Shown here one piece after another: positions 29,822 to 38,361 of a stretch of DNA of 42,054 bases; the stretch's first letter is position 1, and every line of letters starts with the position of its first letter. The stretch comes from Elusimicrobiota bacterium (GTDB taxonomy: Bacteria > Elusimicrobiota > Elusimicrobia > UBA1565). The notes below the pieces were generated by a model that saw nothing but the letters and a program-made list of their open reading frames with translations, was not told the origin of the DNA and searched no databases. The stretch spans positions 1 to 42,054 of the forward strand of contig DMEZ01000022.1 of the NCBI GenBank assembly GCA_003450735.1, written 5' to 3'. The position numbers and the translations under genes were made by a program.

Positions 29822-30430
29822 ATGAAGCGGATCAACTGGCTCTACGCATCCCTGCTCGCCTTCGCCGTCGGCTGCGGCGGCGCCCCGGTGAAAGTCGAAG
29901 CCCCGAAAGTCGTGAAGCCGGACTGGATCATGAAGGGCAACGGCGCCTTCCCCGGCGACGCCGGCACGGTCATCTACGGCGTGGGCGTCGTCAGCATGGA
30001 CCCCAACCCCGCCCTGACCCGCAAGGCCGCCGACAACCGCGCCCGCCAGGAAGTCGCCGAGACCATGAAGACCGAAGTCGCCTCCATGATGAAGGACTTC
30101 ATGGAGAGCCACAAGGACTACTTCCAGCCCGACGCGGCCGGCTCCGACGAGCTCATCAGCGCCGTCTCCAAGAGCGTGTCCCAGGCCGTCCTCATCAACT
30201 GCAAGATCGTGGACCGCTTCGAGGACGCCGAGGCCAACACGTTCTACGCCCTGGCCCGCATCGACATGAACTCCAACGTGTACGACCAGTACAAGGAGAA
30301 CGTGAAGAAGGCCATCCGCGAGCAGCACCGGGCGGTGGTCAAGGAGCGCGCCGACGAGGCCCTGGGCTCCCTCGACGCCGAGATCGAGAAGCAGCGCTCG
30401 CGCGAGAAAGAGATCCTCGGCGTAAAGTAA
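29822..30430 (+). CDS. LPP20-like lipoprotein
   Basis: The 202-residue product carries a lipoprotein signal ending AVGC (Cys18). Its core, IYGVGVVSMDPNP followed by ALTRKAADNRARQEVAET, matches the LPP20/FlgP pattern, in which a Gly-rich strand is followed by a helix of Ala, Asp and Arg that starts the domain. The C-terminal third is a long charged helix (about 155-200). LPP20-type lipoproteins are outer-membrane or surface proteins, some linked to flagella; no flagellar genes are in this window. An AAGGAGGAG site 9 nt upstream marks ATG 29822; an upstream in-frame ATG at 29783 is rejected because it lacks this site and buries the signal peptide. Confidence 0.85.
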   Translation: MKRINWLYASLLAFAVGCGGAPVKVEAPKVVKPDWIMKGNGAFPGDAGTVIYGVGVVSMDPNPALTRKAADNRARQEVAETMKTEVASMMKDFMESHKDYFQPDAAGSDELISAVSKSVSQAVLINCKIVDRFEDAEANTFYALARIDMNSNVYDQYKENVKKAIREQHRAVVKERADEALGSLDAEIEKQRSREKEILGVK

Positions 30431-30464
30431 GGCCCTGAAAGCCATGACGGGGGCGCCCGGGCGG

Positions 30465-30935
30465 ATGAAGACCACTCTCATCTCCTGGGCGCCCCTGGTC
30501 TTTTTTCTCCTGGCCGCGGGCTGCGCCGGCGGCCAGGGCTCCCGTCCGCAGGCGGCCGCCCCTCAGCTCGTCCCAGCCGGCGTGCCGGCCTGGGTGAAGA
30601 ACACCCCCCTCGATCCCAAGGGCCAATGGCTCTACGCCAGCGGATACTCCCCGCGCAGCTTCTACCTGAAGGACGCCATCGAGCACGCCAAGAACGCCGC
30701 GCGCGTCGAGTTGGCCAAGAGCCTCCAGGTCAGCGTCCAGGAGACGCTCACCGACACCTTGAAGGGCGGCCAGCGGACCGCGGGCGCGCGAGCGGAGATC
30801 GTGAGCGTCTCGCAGAGCACCCTCGACGCGGAGCTCAAGGACAGCGAGATCGTCGAGACCTGGCACGACAAGGACGGGCTCGCCGGCGAGGTGGGCGCCG
30901 TCTACGCGCTGGCCCGCCTCAAGCACTCGAAGTAG
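30465..30935 (+). CDS. Second LPP20-like lipoprotein
   Basis: The 156-residue product has a lipobox LAAGC (Cys20) and the LPP20 core: WLYASGYSPRSFYLKDAIEH, then AKNAARVELAKSLQVSVQET, which parallels the preceding lipoprotein in layout. It ends VGAVYALARLKHSK, close to the ANTFYALARIDM segment of its neighbour. The two are probably diverged paralogues acting in one envelope assembly. The start is uncertain: the ATG at 30444 would add seven residues before the signal peptide, and neither has a strong ribosome-binding site. Confidence 0.8.
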   Translation: MKTTLISWAPLVFFLLAAGCAGGQGSRPQAAAPQLVPAGVPAWVKNTPLDPKGQWLYASGYSPRSFYLKDAIEHAKNAARVELAKSLQVSVQETLTDTLKGGQRTAGARAEIVSVSQSTLDAELKDSEIVETWHDKDGLAGEVGAVYALARLKHSK

Positions 30936-30950
30936 CCGTTCAAGGCCCCT

Positions 30951-32144
30951 ATGACCAGGCCCCCCATCGCCGTTCTCCTGCTTTCCCTCCTCCTCCCCGG
31001 CGCAGCGCGCGCCGAGCTCGAGGCCGAGACCCTGCTGCGCGCCCTCGACGCGCACGCCAAGCCCGTGCGCGCGGCCGCCATGACGCCCCTGGGCGATGTG
31101 TTCGCCTCGGGCGGCGAGGACGGGAAGGCGTCGCTTTGGCCTTCCGCCGGGCAGAAGCCCCCGCTCTCTTCCTCCCTCTCCACCCATCCGGTGACCGGCG
31201 CCGCGTTCTCTCCGGACGGCCGGCTGGCCGCTTTCTCGGACGCCTCCGGCGCGGTCTACTTCCTCTCGCCCCTCAAGGGCGGCCTGCTGGCCCAGACCAC
31301 GGGCCTGGGCGAGGTCTCCTGGCTGGGCTTCTCGGCCGACGGCCGCTTCCTGCAGGCCGGCACGCCGGAGGGCGGACTGCGGCAGTTCTCGACCGTCAAC
31401 TACCAGCCCGGCAAGCCCCTCTTGAGCGAGCTGAAGAGCCCGGTCACGGCCGCTCGCGCCTCCAGCGACCGCCTCCACCTGGTCACGGGCCACGCGGACG
31501 GCTCCCTGCAGTACTGGTCCACGACCCTGGGCAAGGCCCTCAAGACCTTCCAGGCGCACGCCAAGCCCGTCCTGGCCATCGCCTACACGCCGGACGACAA
31601 GTACTTCTGCTCGGCCGCCCGGGACGGCTCCCTCAAGTTCTGGTCGCCCGAGGGCGAGCTCAAGAAGGAGGTCCCGCCCGGCGGAGCGGCCCGGTCGGCG
31701 GCTTTCTCCGAGAAGACCGCCTACGCGGTCCTGGGCGGCGAGGACGGGAAGCTGCGCTTCCTGCGCCTGCCCCAGGGCGACCTCGTCCTGACCCTCGACG
31801 CGGGGCCCGGACCGGCGCTGGTCGCGCTCTCCCAGGACGACAAACTGCTCTTGAGCGGGGACGGGGCCGGCAAGCTCAAGGCCTGGAAGAACCCTTTCGT
31901 CTACCGGCAGTACAAGGCCGCCCTCGACCTGGGCGACAAGTCCTTCGCCTCGAACCGCTTCGACATGGCCATCGCCAAGTACGCCGAGGCCGCGGCCCTC
32001 TTCAAGGAGCCCGAGGTCGAGGAGAAGCTCAAGAAGGCGCGCGAGGCCAAGGCCGCCCAGCTCGCGGAGGGCCGGCGCAAGATGCAGGAGGCCCGGGAGA
32101 AGCTCAAGGACCGGATGCGCAAGCCCAGGACGGACGCCCAATGA
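30951..32144 (+). CDS. Secreted WD40-repeat protein
   Basis: The 397-residue product has a signal peptide (MTRPPIAVLLLSLLLPGAARA) and then about seven WD40-type blades (about 30-310). They appear as repeated GH/DG...W patterns such as HAKPVRAAAMTPLGDVFASG, a stretch ending DGKASLWPS, LVTGHADGSLQYWSTT and SAARDGSLKFWSPEG. A C-terminal helical tail (about 318-397), very rich in Lys, Glu and Ala, starts with a TPR-like hairpin (ALDLGDKSFASNRFDMAIAKY). The propeller would be a protein-binding scaffold in the periplasm or on the surface. The gene lies 15 bp after the second LPP20-like gene, so it is in the same operon. Confidence 0.88.
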   Translation: MTRPPIAVLLLSLLLPGAARAELEAETLLRALDAHAKPVRAAAMTPLGDVFASGGEDGKASLWPSAGQKPPLSSSLSTHPVTGAAFSPDGRLAAFSDASGAVYFLSPLKGGLLAQTTGLGEVSWLGFSADGRFLQAGTPEGGLRQFSTVNYQPGKPLLSELKSPVTAARASSDRLHLVTGHADGSLQYWSTTLGKALKTFQAHAKPVLAIAYTPDDKYFCSAARDGSLKFWSPEGELKKEVPPGGAARSAAFSEKTAYAVLGGEDGKLRFLRLPQGDLVLTLDAGPGPALVALSQDDKLLLSGDGAGKLKAWKNPFVYRQYKAALDLGDKSFASNRFDMAIAKYAEAAALFKEPEVEEKLKKAREAKAAQLAEGRRKMQEAREKLKDRMRKPRTDAQ

Positions 32145-32193
32145 TGGAACCTCCCGTCCCAACGGGGTGTCTTATCCGCAGTCGGAGGCGCTC

Positions 32194-34098
32194 ATGAGGA
32201 TCCTTTCCTGTCTGCTGGCTCTGCTCCTTGCCGGTGTCTGCCCGCTTTGGGGCCAAAGCCGTCCCAAGGCCCGCCCCAAGCCCAAGTCCGAGCTGTCCGA
32301 GAAGATCAAGGCCTATCTCTGGCGCACCAACCGCTCCGCGCTGGTGACGGCGGTCGCGTCGGTGCGCGGCGGCGCCCCGGCCAAGCAGACGGCCGACCTG
32401 GAGAAGACGCTCGCGACCCGCGCCGCCGGCCTGCGCCGGGCCCTGCTCGCGGCGCCCGACCCGGGCGGGGAGAAGTCCCTCCGGAAGGTCTACCGCGCCC
32501 TGGCCGTCTCCCACCTCGTCCGCTCCGCCGAGCTCGGCGCCTCCGGCGAGCCCAAGGAGCGGGCCGCTTCCGCCCTCAAGGGGATGGAAGAGGACCTCCG
32601 CGCGGACGGCGCACCCGAGCCCGTCCTGCTGGCCTTGACCGGCCCGGGCGAGGACCTGAGCCTCGAGGGCCTGCTCCGCGCCGAGTGGGGCGAGTACGTC
32701 GCGGCCCTCGCCGCGGAGAGCGCCCCCAAGACGGCCAAGCCTTCCCAGAAGCGCGTCAACGCGAAGACGGCCGAGCTCGACGAGACCTACCGCAGCCTGC
32801 TCAAGGCCTGCAAGGAGCGCCTGCTGGAGCCGGCCGACCAGAGCGAGGGCTGGATGCTGAGCGCGATGGTGGCCCAGGCCCTGGCCTCGGCGGAATACGG
32901 AGAGGGCTCCTCCGAGCCGCCGCCGGCCGAGACGGCCGCCCTGGAGGTCCCGCTCCCGCCGGCCGAGCCGGAGGACCTCGGCCAAGACGAGCCGCGCCCG
33001 CCGATGGACTTCAACCCGCGCAACATCTACGCGAAGGCGTCCCCCTCCGTCGTCCTCATCCTCTGCTCGAGCCCGGAGGGCACGGGCGAGCTGGGCAGCG
33101 GCAGCATCATCGACCCGAAAGGGCGGATCCTCACGAACGCCCACGTCGTCATCCGCGACAGCTCGCAGAAGCCCTGGAGCACCATCCGGGTCTTCATCAA
33201 GCCCAAGCGCATGACCGGCGACCCGGAGACCGACCTCAAGAACCCCTACTCGGCCAAGGTCACGGCGTTCAACCGGAAGGTGGACCTCGCGGTGCTCGAG
33301 CTCGAGTCTCCGCCGGCGTCCCTGACGCCGCTCCAGCTCGGCCGGCCCGTGGACGTTGCGGTCGGCGACCGCGTGGCCGCCATCGGCCACCCGGAGCAGG
33401 GCGGTCTCTGGACGCTCACGACCGGCATCGTCAGCACCGTCGTGGCGGACCTGGGCGGGGTGAAAGGCAAGAAGGCCTTCCAGACCGACGCGAGCATCAA
33501 CCGCGGCAACTCGGGCGGCCCCCTGCTCAACGCGGCCGGCGAGGTCATCGGGGTGAACACCTCGATGTCGCGCTCGGCGGCCGACGGGCTGGCCATCACC
33601 GCCGTGAACTTCGCCATCCGCTCCGACGTGGCCAAGCGCTGGCTGGCCAAGGCCGGGGTGGAGGCCTCCTACGCCGAGCTCCCGCCGAGCCTGGCTGGCC
33701 AGCTCGCCGCGCCCAAGGCTCAAGCCCTCGGTGCTCTCGGGCCCGCCGCGCAGTCCGCCGCTCCCGCGGCGATGATGGACCGCGCCGGCGGCGGCGCCGA
33801 GGGCATGGTCCTGCGCGAGGCGGACAGCTTCGAGTCCTCGTCCAAGCCGGACATGGGCTTCGGCGCCAGCGGAGCCCTCTCGGGCGGCGGCGCCGCCCCG
33901 AGCATGGCCCGCTCGCGCCGGAAGGCCGAACTGCGGGAAGAGAAGGCTTCCAAGAAGGAAGCGCGCCCGCGGCGCGAGCTCATCTCGGAAAGCAAGCCCT
34001 ACAACATCAACGCCTTCCTGGGCGAGAAGCTCAAGGAGCTCGAAGGCCTGGAAGGGGACATGAAGAGCGACCTGCGTGAGCACCGCAAGAGGAGATAA
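32194..34098 (+). CDS. Secreted S1-family serine protease (HtrA-like core, no PDZ)
   Basis: The 634-residue protein has a signal peptide, a ~270-residue helical N-terminal region without a recognised family, and a trypsin-like core (about 280-495). The triad is visible: His317 (TNAHVV), Asp364 (VDLAVLEL) and Ser440 (GNSGGPLL). A low-complexity Ala/Gly/Ser-rich segment (about 500-590) and a basic helical tail follow. No PDZ domain is present, unlike DegP/DegS. The start is ATG 32194, with CGGAGG 7-8 nt upstream. A C39-like peptidase gene begins 3 bp after the stop, so the two proteases are probably co-expressed with the WD40 and LPP20-like proteins. Confidence 0.92.
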   Translation: MRILSCLLALLLAGVCPLWGQSRPKARPKPKSELSEKIKAYLWRTNRSALVTAVASVRGGAPAKQTADLEKTLATRAAGLRRALLAAPDPGGEKSLRKVYRALAVSHLVRSAELGASGEPKERAASALKGMEEDLRADGAPEPVLLALTGPGEDLSLEGLLRAEWGEYVAALAAESAPKTAKPSQKRVNAKTAELDETYRSLLKACKERLLEPADQSEGWMLSAMVAQALASAEYGEGSSEPPPAETAALEVPLPPAEPEDLGQDEPRPPMDFNPRNIYAKASPSVVLILCSSPEGTGELGSGSIIDPKGRILTNAHVVIRDSSQKPWSTIRVFIKPKRMTGDPETDLKNPYSAKVTAFNRKVDLAVLELESPPASLTPLQLGRPVDVAVGDRVAAIGHPEQGGLWTLTTGIVSTVVADLGGVKGKKAFQTDASINRGNSGGPLLNAAGEVIGVNTSMSRSAADGLAITAVNFAIRSDVAKRWLAKAGVEASYAELPPSLAGQLAAPKAQALGALGPAAQSAAPAAMMDRAGGGAEGMVLREADSFESSSKPDMGFGASGALSGGGAAPSMARSRRKAELREEKASKKEARPRRELISESKPYNINAFLGEKLKELEGLEGDMKSDLREHRKRR

Positions 34099-34101
34099 CC
34101 G

Positions 34102-34800
34102 ATGAAGACCCTTTCCCTGCTGGCTTTGGCCGTCCTGCTCGGCGTCCCCGCCTCGGGGCAGGCCCCCTCCGTGAAGGGCAAGCCGGTCTCGGAGAAGCAC
34201 CGGCACCACCACCCGAAGGCCGCGCCGGCCCCGGCCGGCCTGCAGATGCCGAAAGGCCACCTGCCCCTGCCCATCCTGATGCAGGAGACCGACTACAGCT
34301 GCGGCGCGGCGGCCCTGCTCTCGGTGCTGCGCTACTGGCAGGTCTTCGAAGGCAACGAAAGGGACCTCTACGGCCCGCTCCAGACCACCCCCAACGACGG
34401 CACCGAGCCGCAGAGCCTGGCCGCCTTCGCCCGCAAGCAGGGCCTCAAGGCCGAGATGAAGGAGAAGATGACCCTCGAGGACCTGCGCGCGGCCCTCAAG
34501 GACGGCGTGACGGTCATCGTGGACATCCAGGCCTGGCGCGACGAGAGCGAGGCGGACACCCCCTGGGAGGACCTCTGGGAGGACGGCCACTACGTGGTGC
34601 TCAGCGCGATGGACTCCAAGAACGCCTACTTCATGGACCCCTCGGTCATGGGCACCTACGCCTTCATCCCGCTCTCGGAGCTGCCCGGCCGCTGGCACGA
34701 CTACGAGGACCGGGACGGCACGCTCAAGCGCTACTACCAGCTCGGCATCCTCATCAAGGGCAAGCAGCCTCTCGATTCCGCGCCGGTCCCCATCGAGTAG
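34102..34800 (+). CDS. Secreted C39-like cysteine peptidase
   Basis: The 232-residue product has a signal peptide (MKTLSLLALAVLLGVPASGQA), a His-rich stretch (HRHHHPK, about 33-39), and a papain-like fold of the C39 type. The expected residues are present: oxyanion Gln61 and Cys67 in LMQETDYSCGAAALLSVLRYW (split), His163 (DGHYVVL) and Asp179 (FMDPS). C39 enzymes cut double-Gly leader peptides when fused to ABC exporters; stand-alone secreted forms like this one have unclear substrates. The mature chain has no transporter domain. It sits directly after the serine-protease gene. Confidence 0.88.
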   Translation: MKTLSLLALAVLLGVPASGQAPSVKGKPVSEKHRHHHPKAAPAPAGLQMPKGHLPLPILMQETDYSCGAAALLSVLRYWQVFEGNERDLYGPLQTTPNDGTEPQSLAAFARKQGLKAEMKEKMTLEDLRAALKDGVTVIVDIQAWRDESEADTPWEDLWEDGHYVVLSAMDSKNAYFMDPSVMGTYAFIPLSELPGRWHDYEDRDGTLKRYYQLGILIKGKQPLDSAPVPIE

Positions 34801-34806
34801 CCTTCT

Positions 34807-37662
34807 TTGCCGCTCATCGGCCTCGCCTTCTTCCTCTCGGGCTTCGCCGCCCTGCTCTACGAGGTCCTCTGGGTCCGCCTGCTCGCCCTCTACTTCGGGA
34901 GCACGACCCTGGCGGCCTCGGCCGTGCTCGCGGCCTACATGGCGGGGCTCGCCCTGGGCAGCCTCCTGGGAGGCCGTGCGGCCGACCGCCTGGGTGCGCG
35001 CGCCCTCCTGCTCGCCTTCGCCGGTCTTGAGCTGGGCACGGGCGTCCTGGGTTTGCTGACCCGCCCGCTCATCCCTCTGCTGGGCGGCGCCCTGCTGTCC
35101 ATGGGCCTGCTCGAGGCTCCCGCTTCCATCCAGGGCGCCGCGTATTTCTCCGCCTCCCTGCTCCTCCTGCTACTCCCCACCACCCTGATGGGGGCGACCC
35201 TGCCGGTGCTGACGCGCTGGGCCGGTCTCTCCCGCAAAGAAGGATTCGATAAGCCCTTCAGCCTGCTCTACGGCCTCAACACGCTCGGCGCGGTGCTCGG
35301 CGCGGCCTCGGCCGGCTTCTTCCTCATCGCCGTCCTCGGGCCCCTCGGCACGCTGGGTTTGGCCGCCGCGCTCAACGCGGCCGCCGCGCTGCTGGCCTGG
35401 CAGGCCGGACGCTCGCTGAAGGACGGCCCCCCGCTTCCCGCGGCGGACCCCAGCCCTCCCCGAGCCTTGATCTGGCGCCCCGCGGCGCCGATCTTCCTGT
35501 CGGGCGCGGCGGCCATGGTCTGCGAGGTGGCCTGGACGCGGGCCTTCGCCCAGGTGCTCGGCTCATCCACCTTCGCGTTCACCGTGATGCTCGCGACCGT
35601 GCTGGCCGGCCTCGCCCTGGGGGGCCTGCTCTTCCACGCGTTCAGGCCGCGCCTGCGGCCCGGCTTGCTGGGCTTGGGACTGCTCCTGGCCCTCACCGGC
35701 CTGCTCATCCGCCTGGAGGTCCCGCTCTTCAACTTCCTGCCCTACGCCATGGCCCGGCTCTACCCCTTCCTCTCCCAAGGGTGGCTCCATGCCCAGGCGG
35801 CGGGGTTCCTGCTCTGCGCCTCCATCATGATCCTGCCCGCCCTGCTCATGGGCGCCTCCCTGCCCTGGGCCCTCGCCGCGGCCGAGCCGGAGGAGCGGCG
35901 CATCGGCTCCGCGGCCGGGACCTGCTACTCCCTGAACACCGCCGGCGCCATCCTCGGCTCGGCGCTGGGGGGCCTCGTCCTCATCCCCTGGCTCGGCGCC
36001 GAGCGGGCCCTGGGCGCCGCCGCGTGGCTCTACCTGGCCGGCGCGGGCCTCGCGTTCCTGCTCAGCTCGCGGACGGCCCCGCTGCGCGCGCTCTGCGCGG
36101 CCTCAGCCGCGGCGCTCATGGCCGAAGCGGCCCTGGTCTGTCCCGCCTGGGAGCCCCGAGCCGTCTCGAGCGGCGCGTACCTCTACGGCAAGGCGTTCGA
36201 GGGCGTGCGCAGCTACCGGGACTTCCTGCGCCGAGTGCGCAACGACGCCCTGATCTTCTATCGGGACGGCCCCATCGCGGCCGTGGCCGTGCTGGAGGGA
36301 CACACGGGCGAGCGCTTCCTGCGCATCAACGGAAAGACCGACGCCTCCCTCGGCCGGGATCTGGCGACCCAGCTCTTGACGGGCTACCTGCCGCTCCTGA
36401 TGCACCCCGGCAGTCCCTCGCGCGGCCTAGTCATCGGCCTGGGCAGCGGGGCCTCCGCCGCGGCGATGACGTCGGCGGCCGGGATGGCCGCCGTCGACGT
36501 CATTGAAATCGAGCCCGCGGTGACCCAGGCCGCGGCGTTCTTCGAGAAGGCCAACCTCGGCGTCCTGCGCGACCCGCGCGTGCGCGTCGTCCACGCCGAC
36601 GCGCGGCAGTTCCTCGCCGCGCCGGGGCCGCTCTACGACGCCATCGGCTCGGAGCCCTCCAACCCCTGGGTGGCGGGGGTCGCGGGTCTCTACACCCAGG
36701 AAGCCTTCCTCGCGGCCCGCGCTCGGCTCGCCGAGGACGGGGTGTTCTGCCAATGGCTGCACAGCTACCGCATGGGGCTGGCCGACTTCAAGATGATCCT
36801 CAAGACCTTCTGTTCGGTGTTCCCGCACGCGATGCTGTTCTCGAACGGCGGCAACGATTTCTTTTTGCTCGGTTCCCGGCGGCCCTGGAGCCCGGATCTC
36901 GCCAAGGTCGCGGCCTTCTACAAGGACAACGGTCTCTTCCGTAGGGACCTCCCCGGGGCGCGGGCCGCCTTCGAGAAGCCCTACGGCCTGCTCGCCTCCA
37001 CCTTCCGGCTCACCGACGCCGAGCTGAGGCTCTTCTCGGAGGGGGCGCAGCTGAACACCGACGACCGCCCCCGCCTCGAGTTCTCCGCCCCGCGCTGGAT
37101 GCTGGCGGGGCAGAACCGGCTCATCCACGAATCGATGGCGCGCTTCAAGCGCACGGCCCTGCCCGAGGGGCTGCGCGGCTTCAAGGAGACCGCCGCGACG
37201 CGGGCCCTCCTCCACGCCGTGCAGGGAGAGGCCTACCTGGAGTCGGGGAGCACCGACGAGGCCGAGCAGGCCTTCCAGCGGGCCCTGAAGGCCGACCCGC
37301 GCTGCGCGGAGGCTCTGGTGGGGCTCGGCCGCCTGCTCGAGGACCGCAAGCAGGACGCCCAGGCGCTTCGGCGCTATCAGGACGCGGTCCGGCACGCCCC
37401 GGCGAGCGCCCGCGCGAAGTTCTACCTGGGCGCCTTCCTCCTGCACCTGGGACGGAGCGCGGAGGGCCGCCGCCAGCTCGAGGCGGGCTTGAAGCTCGCC
37501 CCGGCCGACCCGATGGGCTGCCTGCACCTGGGCATCTCCCTCCTGAGCGAAGGGCGGCGCGAGGAGGCCGTGAGCCTCGTCCGGGCGGCGCTCGAGCGGC
37601 CCATCGCGGATGCGAGCTCGCACGAGAACCTGGTCATCCTGCTCAGGGCGGCGGGGGAATGA
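34807..37662 (+). CDS. Polytopic membrane protein fused to spermidine-synthase-like and TPR domains
   Basis: This 951-residue protein has about 12 hydrophobic helices (1-435) opening LSGFAALLYEVLWVRLLAL, then a spermidine-synthase-like Rossmann domain (about 455-790) with GLGSG (544-548), the acidic strand VIEIEP and HADARQFL. A C-terminal TPR array follows (about 798-945; EAYLESGSTDEAEQAFQRAL and similar). In true spermidine synthases a catalytic Asp occupies the YDVIxxD position; here the segment reads YDAIGSEPSNP, so aminopropyl transfer is doubtful. The start is TTG at 34807; no upstream start fits because a stop lies just before it. The last codons overlap the hydrolase gene by 4 bp. Confidence 0.88.
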   Translation: MPLIGLAFFLSGFAALLYEVLWVRLLALYFGSTTLAASAVLAAYMAGLALGSLLGGRAADRLGARALLLAFAGLELGTGVLGLLTRPLIPLLGGALLSMGLLEAPASIQGAAYFSASLLLLLLPTTLMGATLPVLTRWAGLSRKEGFDKPFSLLYGLNTLGAVLGAASAGFFLIAVLGPLGTLGLAAALNAAAALLAWQAGRSLKDGPPLPAADPSPPRALIWRPAAPIFLSGAAAMVCEVAWTRAFAQVLGSSTFAFTVMLATVLAGLALGGLLFHAFRPRLRPGLLGLGLLLALTGLLIRLEVPLFNFLPYAMARLYPFLSQGWLHAQAAGFLLCASIMILPALLMGASLPWALAAAEPEERRIGSAAGTCYSLNTAGAILGSALGGLVLIPWLGAERALGAAAWLYLAGAGLAFLLSSRTAPLRALCAASAAALMAEAALVCPAWEPRAVSSGAYLYGKAFEGVRSYRDFLRRVRNDALIFYRDGPIAAVAVLEGHTGERFLRINGKTDASLGRDLATQLLTGYLPLLMHPGSPSRGLVIGLGSGASAAAMTSAAGMAAVDVIEIEPAVTQAAAFFEKANLGVLRDPRVRVVHADARQFLAAPGPLYDAIGSEPSNPWVAGVAGLYTQEAFLAARARLAEDGVFCQWLHSYRMGLADFKMILKTFCSVFPHAMLFSNGGNDFFLLGSRRPWSPDLAKVAAFYKDNGLFRRDLPGARAAFEKPYGLLASTFRLTDAELRLFSEGAQLNTDDRPRLEFSAPRWMLAGQNRLIHESMARFKRTALPEGLRGFKETAATRALLHAVQGEAYLESGSTDEAEQAFQRALKADPRCAEALVGLGRLLEDRKQDAQALRRYQDAVRHAPASARAKFYLGAFLLHLGRSAEGRRQLEAGLKLAPADPMGCLHLGISLLSEGRREEAVSLVRAALERPIADASSHENLVILLRAAGE

Positions 37663-38267
37663 AGCTCCTTTTCCTGCCGGGCTTCGCCTGCGGCTCCTGG
37701 GTCTGGGAGCGGGCGCGCCCCGCCCTGGAGAGGCGCTGGGACTGCTCTTTCGCAGATTGGCCCCCGCAGGCGGAGAGCTTCGACTCGCTGGACCTCTACG
37801 CGGACTGGCTCAGCCGACCGGGGGCGGACGCGGTGGTGGGCCACAGCATGGGCGGCCTGCTCGCGCTCATGCTGGAGAGCCCGGCCGTGCTGGTGGACAC
37901 CTTCCTGACCCCGCCCGAGCCGTTCTTCCGGAACGCCTTCGCCGCCGGGACGGACGAGAAGCTGAAGCGTGACGCGGCCGAGCGCCTGCGCGTCTGCATC
38001 CCCCGCTTCAGCTTGTCCCTGCGGGAACGGCTCCGCTCCTCGGACTTCTCGAACCTGGCGCTAAGCCATCCGGCGCCCATCGCGGCGGTCTACGGGATGC
38101 GCGAGAACCAAGACGAGAGCGAAGTGCTGGGGAAGCTGGGCTGGCCGGATCGGCTGAAGGCGAAAATCCCGGTGCGGCTGGTGCCGGAGGCCGCGCACTT
38201 CCTGATGCTGGAACAGCCGCAGGCCTTCGTCGAGGCGCTCTCGGGAGCGTTGGACGAAGTATTGTAG
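37659..38267 (+). CDS. Alpha/beta hydrolase, BioH-like
   Basis: The 202-residue protein has the alpha/beta hydrolase pattern: LLFLPGFACGSWVW (oxyanion region), nucleophile Ser63 in VGHSMGG, a candidate acid near residue 152 (VYGMRENQD) and His180 (EAAHFLMLEQP). Length and motifs are close to the pimeloyl-ACP methyl ester esterase BioH and similar small carboxylesterases; no other biotin genes are in the window, so biotin synthesis is only one possibility. It overlaps the preceding membrane-protein gene by 4 bp and ends 12 bp before the tRNA. Confidence 0.88.
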   Translation: MKLLFLPGFACGSWVWERARPALERRWDCSFADWPPQAESFDSLDLYADWLSRPGADAVVGHSMGGLLALMLESPAVLVDTFLTPPEPFFRNAFAAGTDEKLKRDAAERLRVCIPRFSLSLRERLRSSDFSNLALSHPAPIAAVYGMRENQDESEVLGKLGWPDRLKAKIPVRLVPEAAHFLMLEQPQAFVEALSGALDEVL

Positions 38268-38270
38268 AAT
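38265..38270 (+). promoter_or_regulatory. -10 box of the tRNA gene
   Basis: TAGAAT lies 8 nt before the first base of the mature tRNA, so transcription would begin at or very near the mature 5' end. It overlaps the stop codon region of the hydrolase gene. No good -35 box is seen. Confidence 0.45.
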
Positions 38271-38278
38271 CCCGCCAC

Positions 38279-38351
38279 GCCCCTGTAGCTCAGCGGTCAG
38301 AGCAGCCCGCTCATAACGGGTTGGTCGCAGGTTCGATCCCTGCCGGGGGCA
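38279..38351 (+). tRNA. tRNA with CAU anticodon (elongator Met or Ile-lysidine type)
   Basis: The 73-nt sequence folds into a full cloverleaf: acceptor GCCCCTG/CGGGGGC, D stem GCTC/GAGC, anticodon stem GCCCG/CGGGT with loop CTCATAA (anticodon CAT in DNA), variable loop TGGTC and T arm GCAGG/CCTGC around TTCGATC. Discriminator A is at 38351; the CCA end is not encoded. The G1-C72 pair and a non-GGG/CCC anticodon stem exclude the initiator tRNA. Elongator tRNA-Met and tRNA-Ile (C34 changed to lysidine by TilS) cannot be told apart with certainty by eye. The T arm and acceptor also form a hairpin before six T residues at 38356-38361 that may end the transcript. Confidence 0.95.
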
Positions 38352-38361
38352 GCTCTTTTTT
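38340..38361 (+). terminator. Likely tRNA transcript terminator
   Basis: The end of the tRNA can fold into a CTGCC/GGCAG stem (38340-38344, 38348-38352) and is followed after CTC by six T residues (38356-38361). The stem is short and competes with the cloverleaf, so the call is moderate. The T-run ends at the stop codon of the convergent gene. Confidence 0.45.

Noticed and set aside
38279..38351. Initiator tRNA-fMet.
   Set aside because: The G1-C72 pair is intact and the anticodon stem lacks the three G-C pairs of initiator tRNAs.
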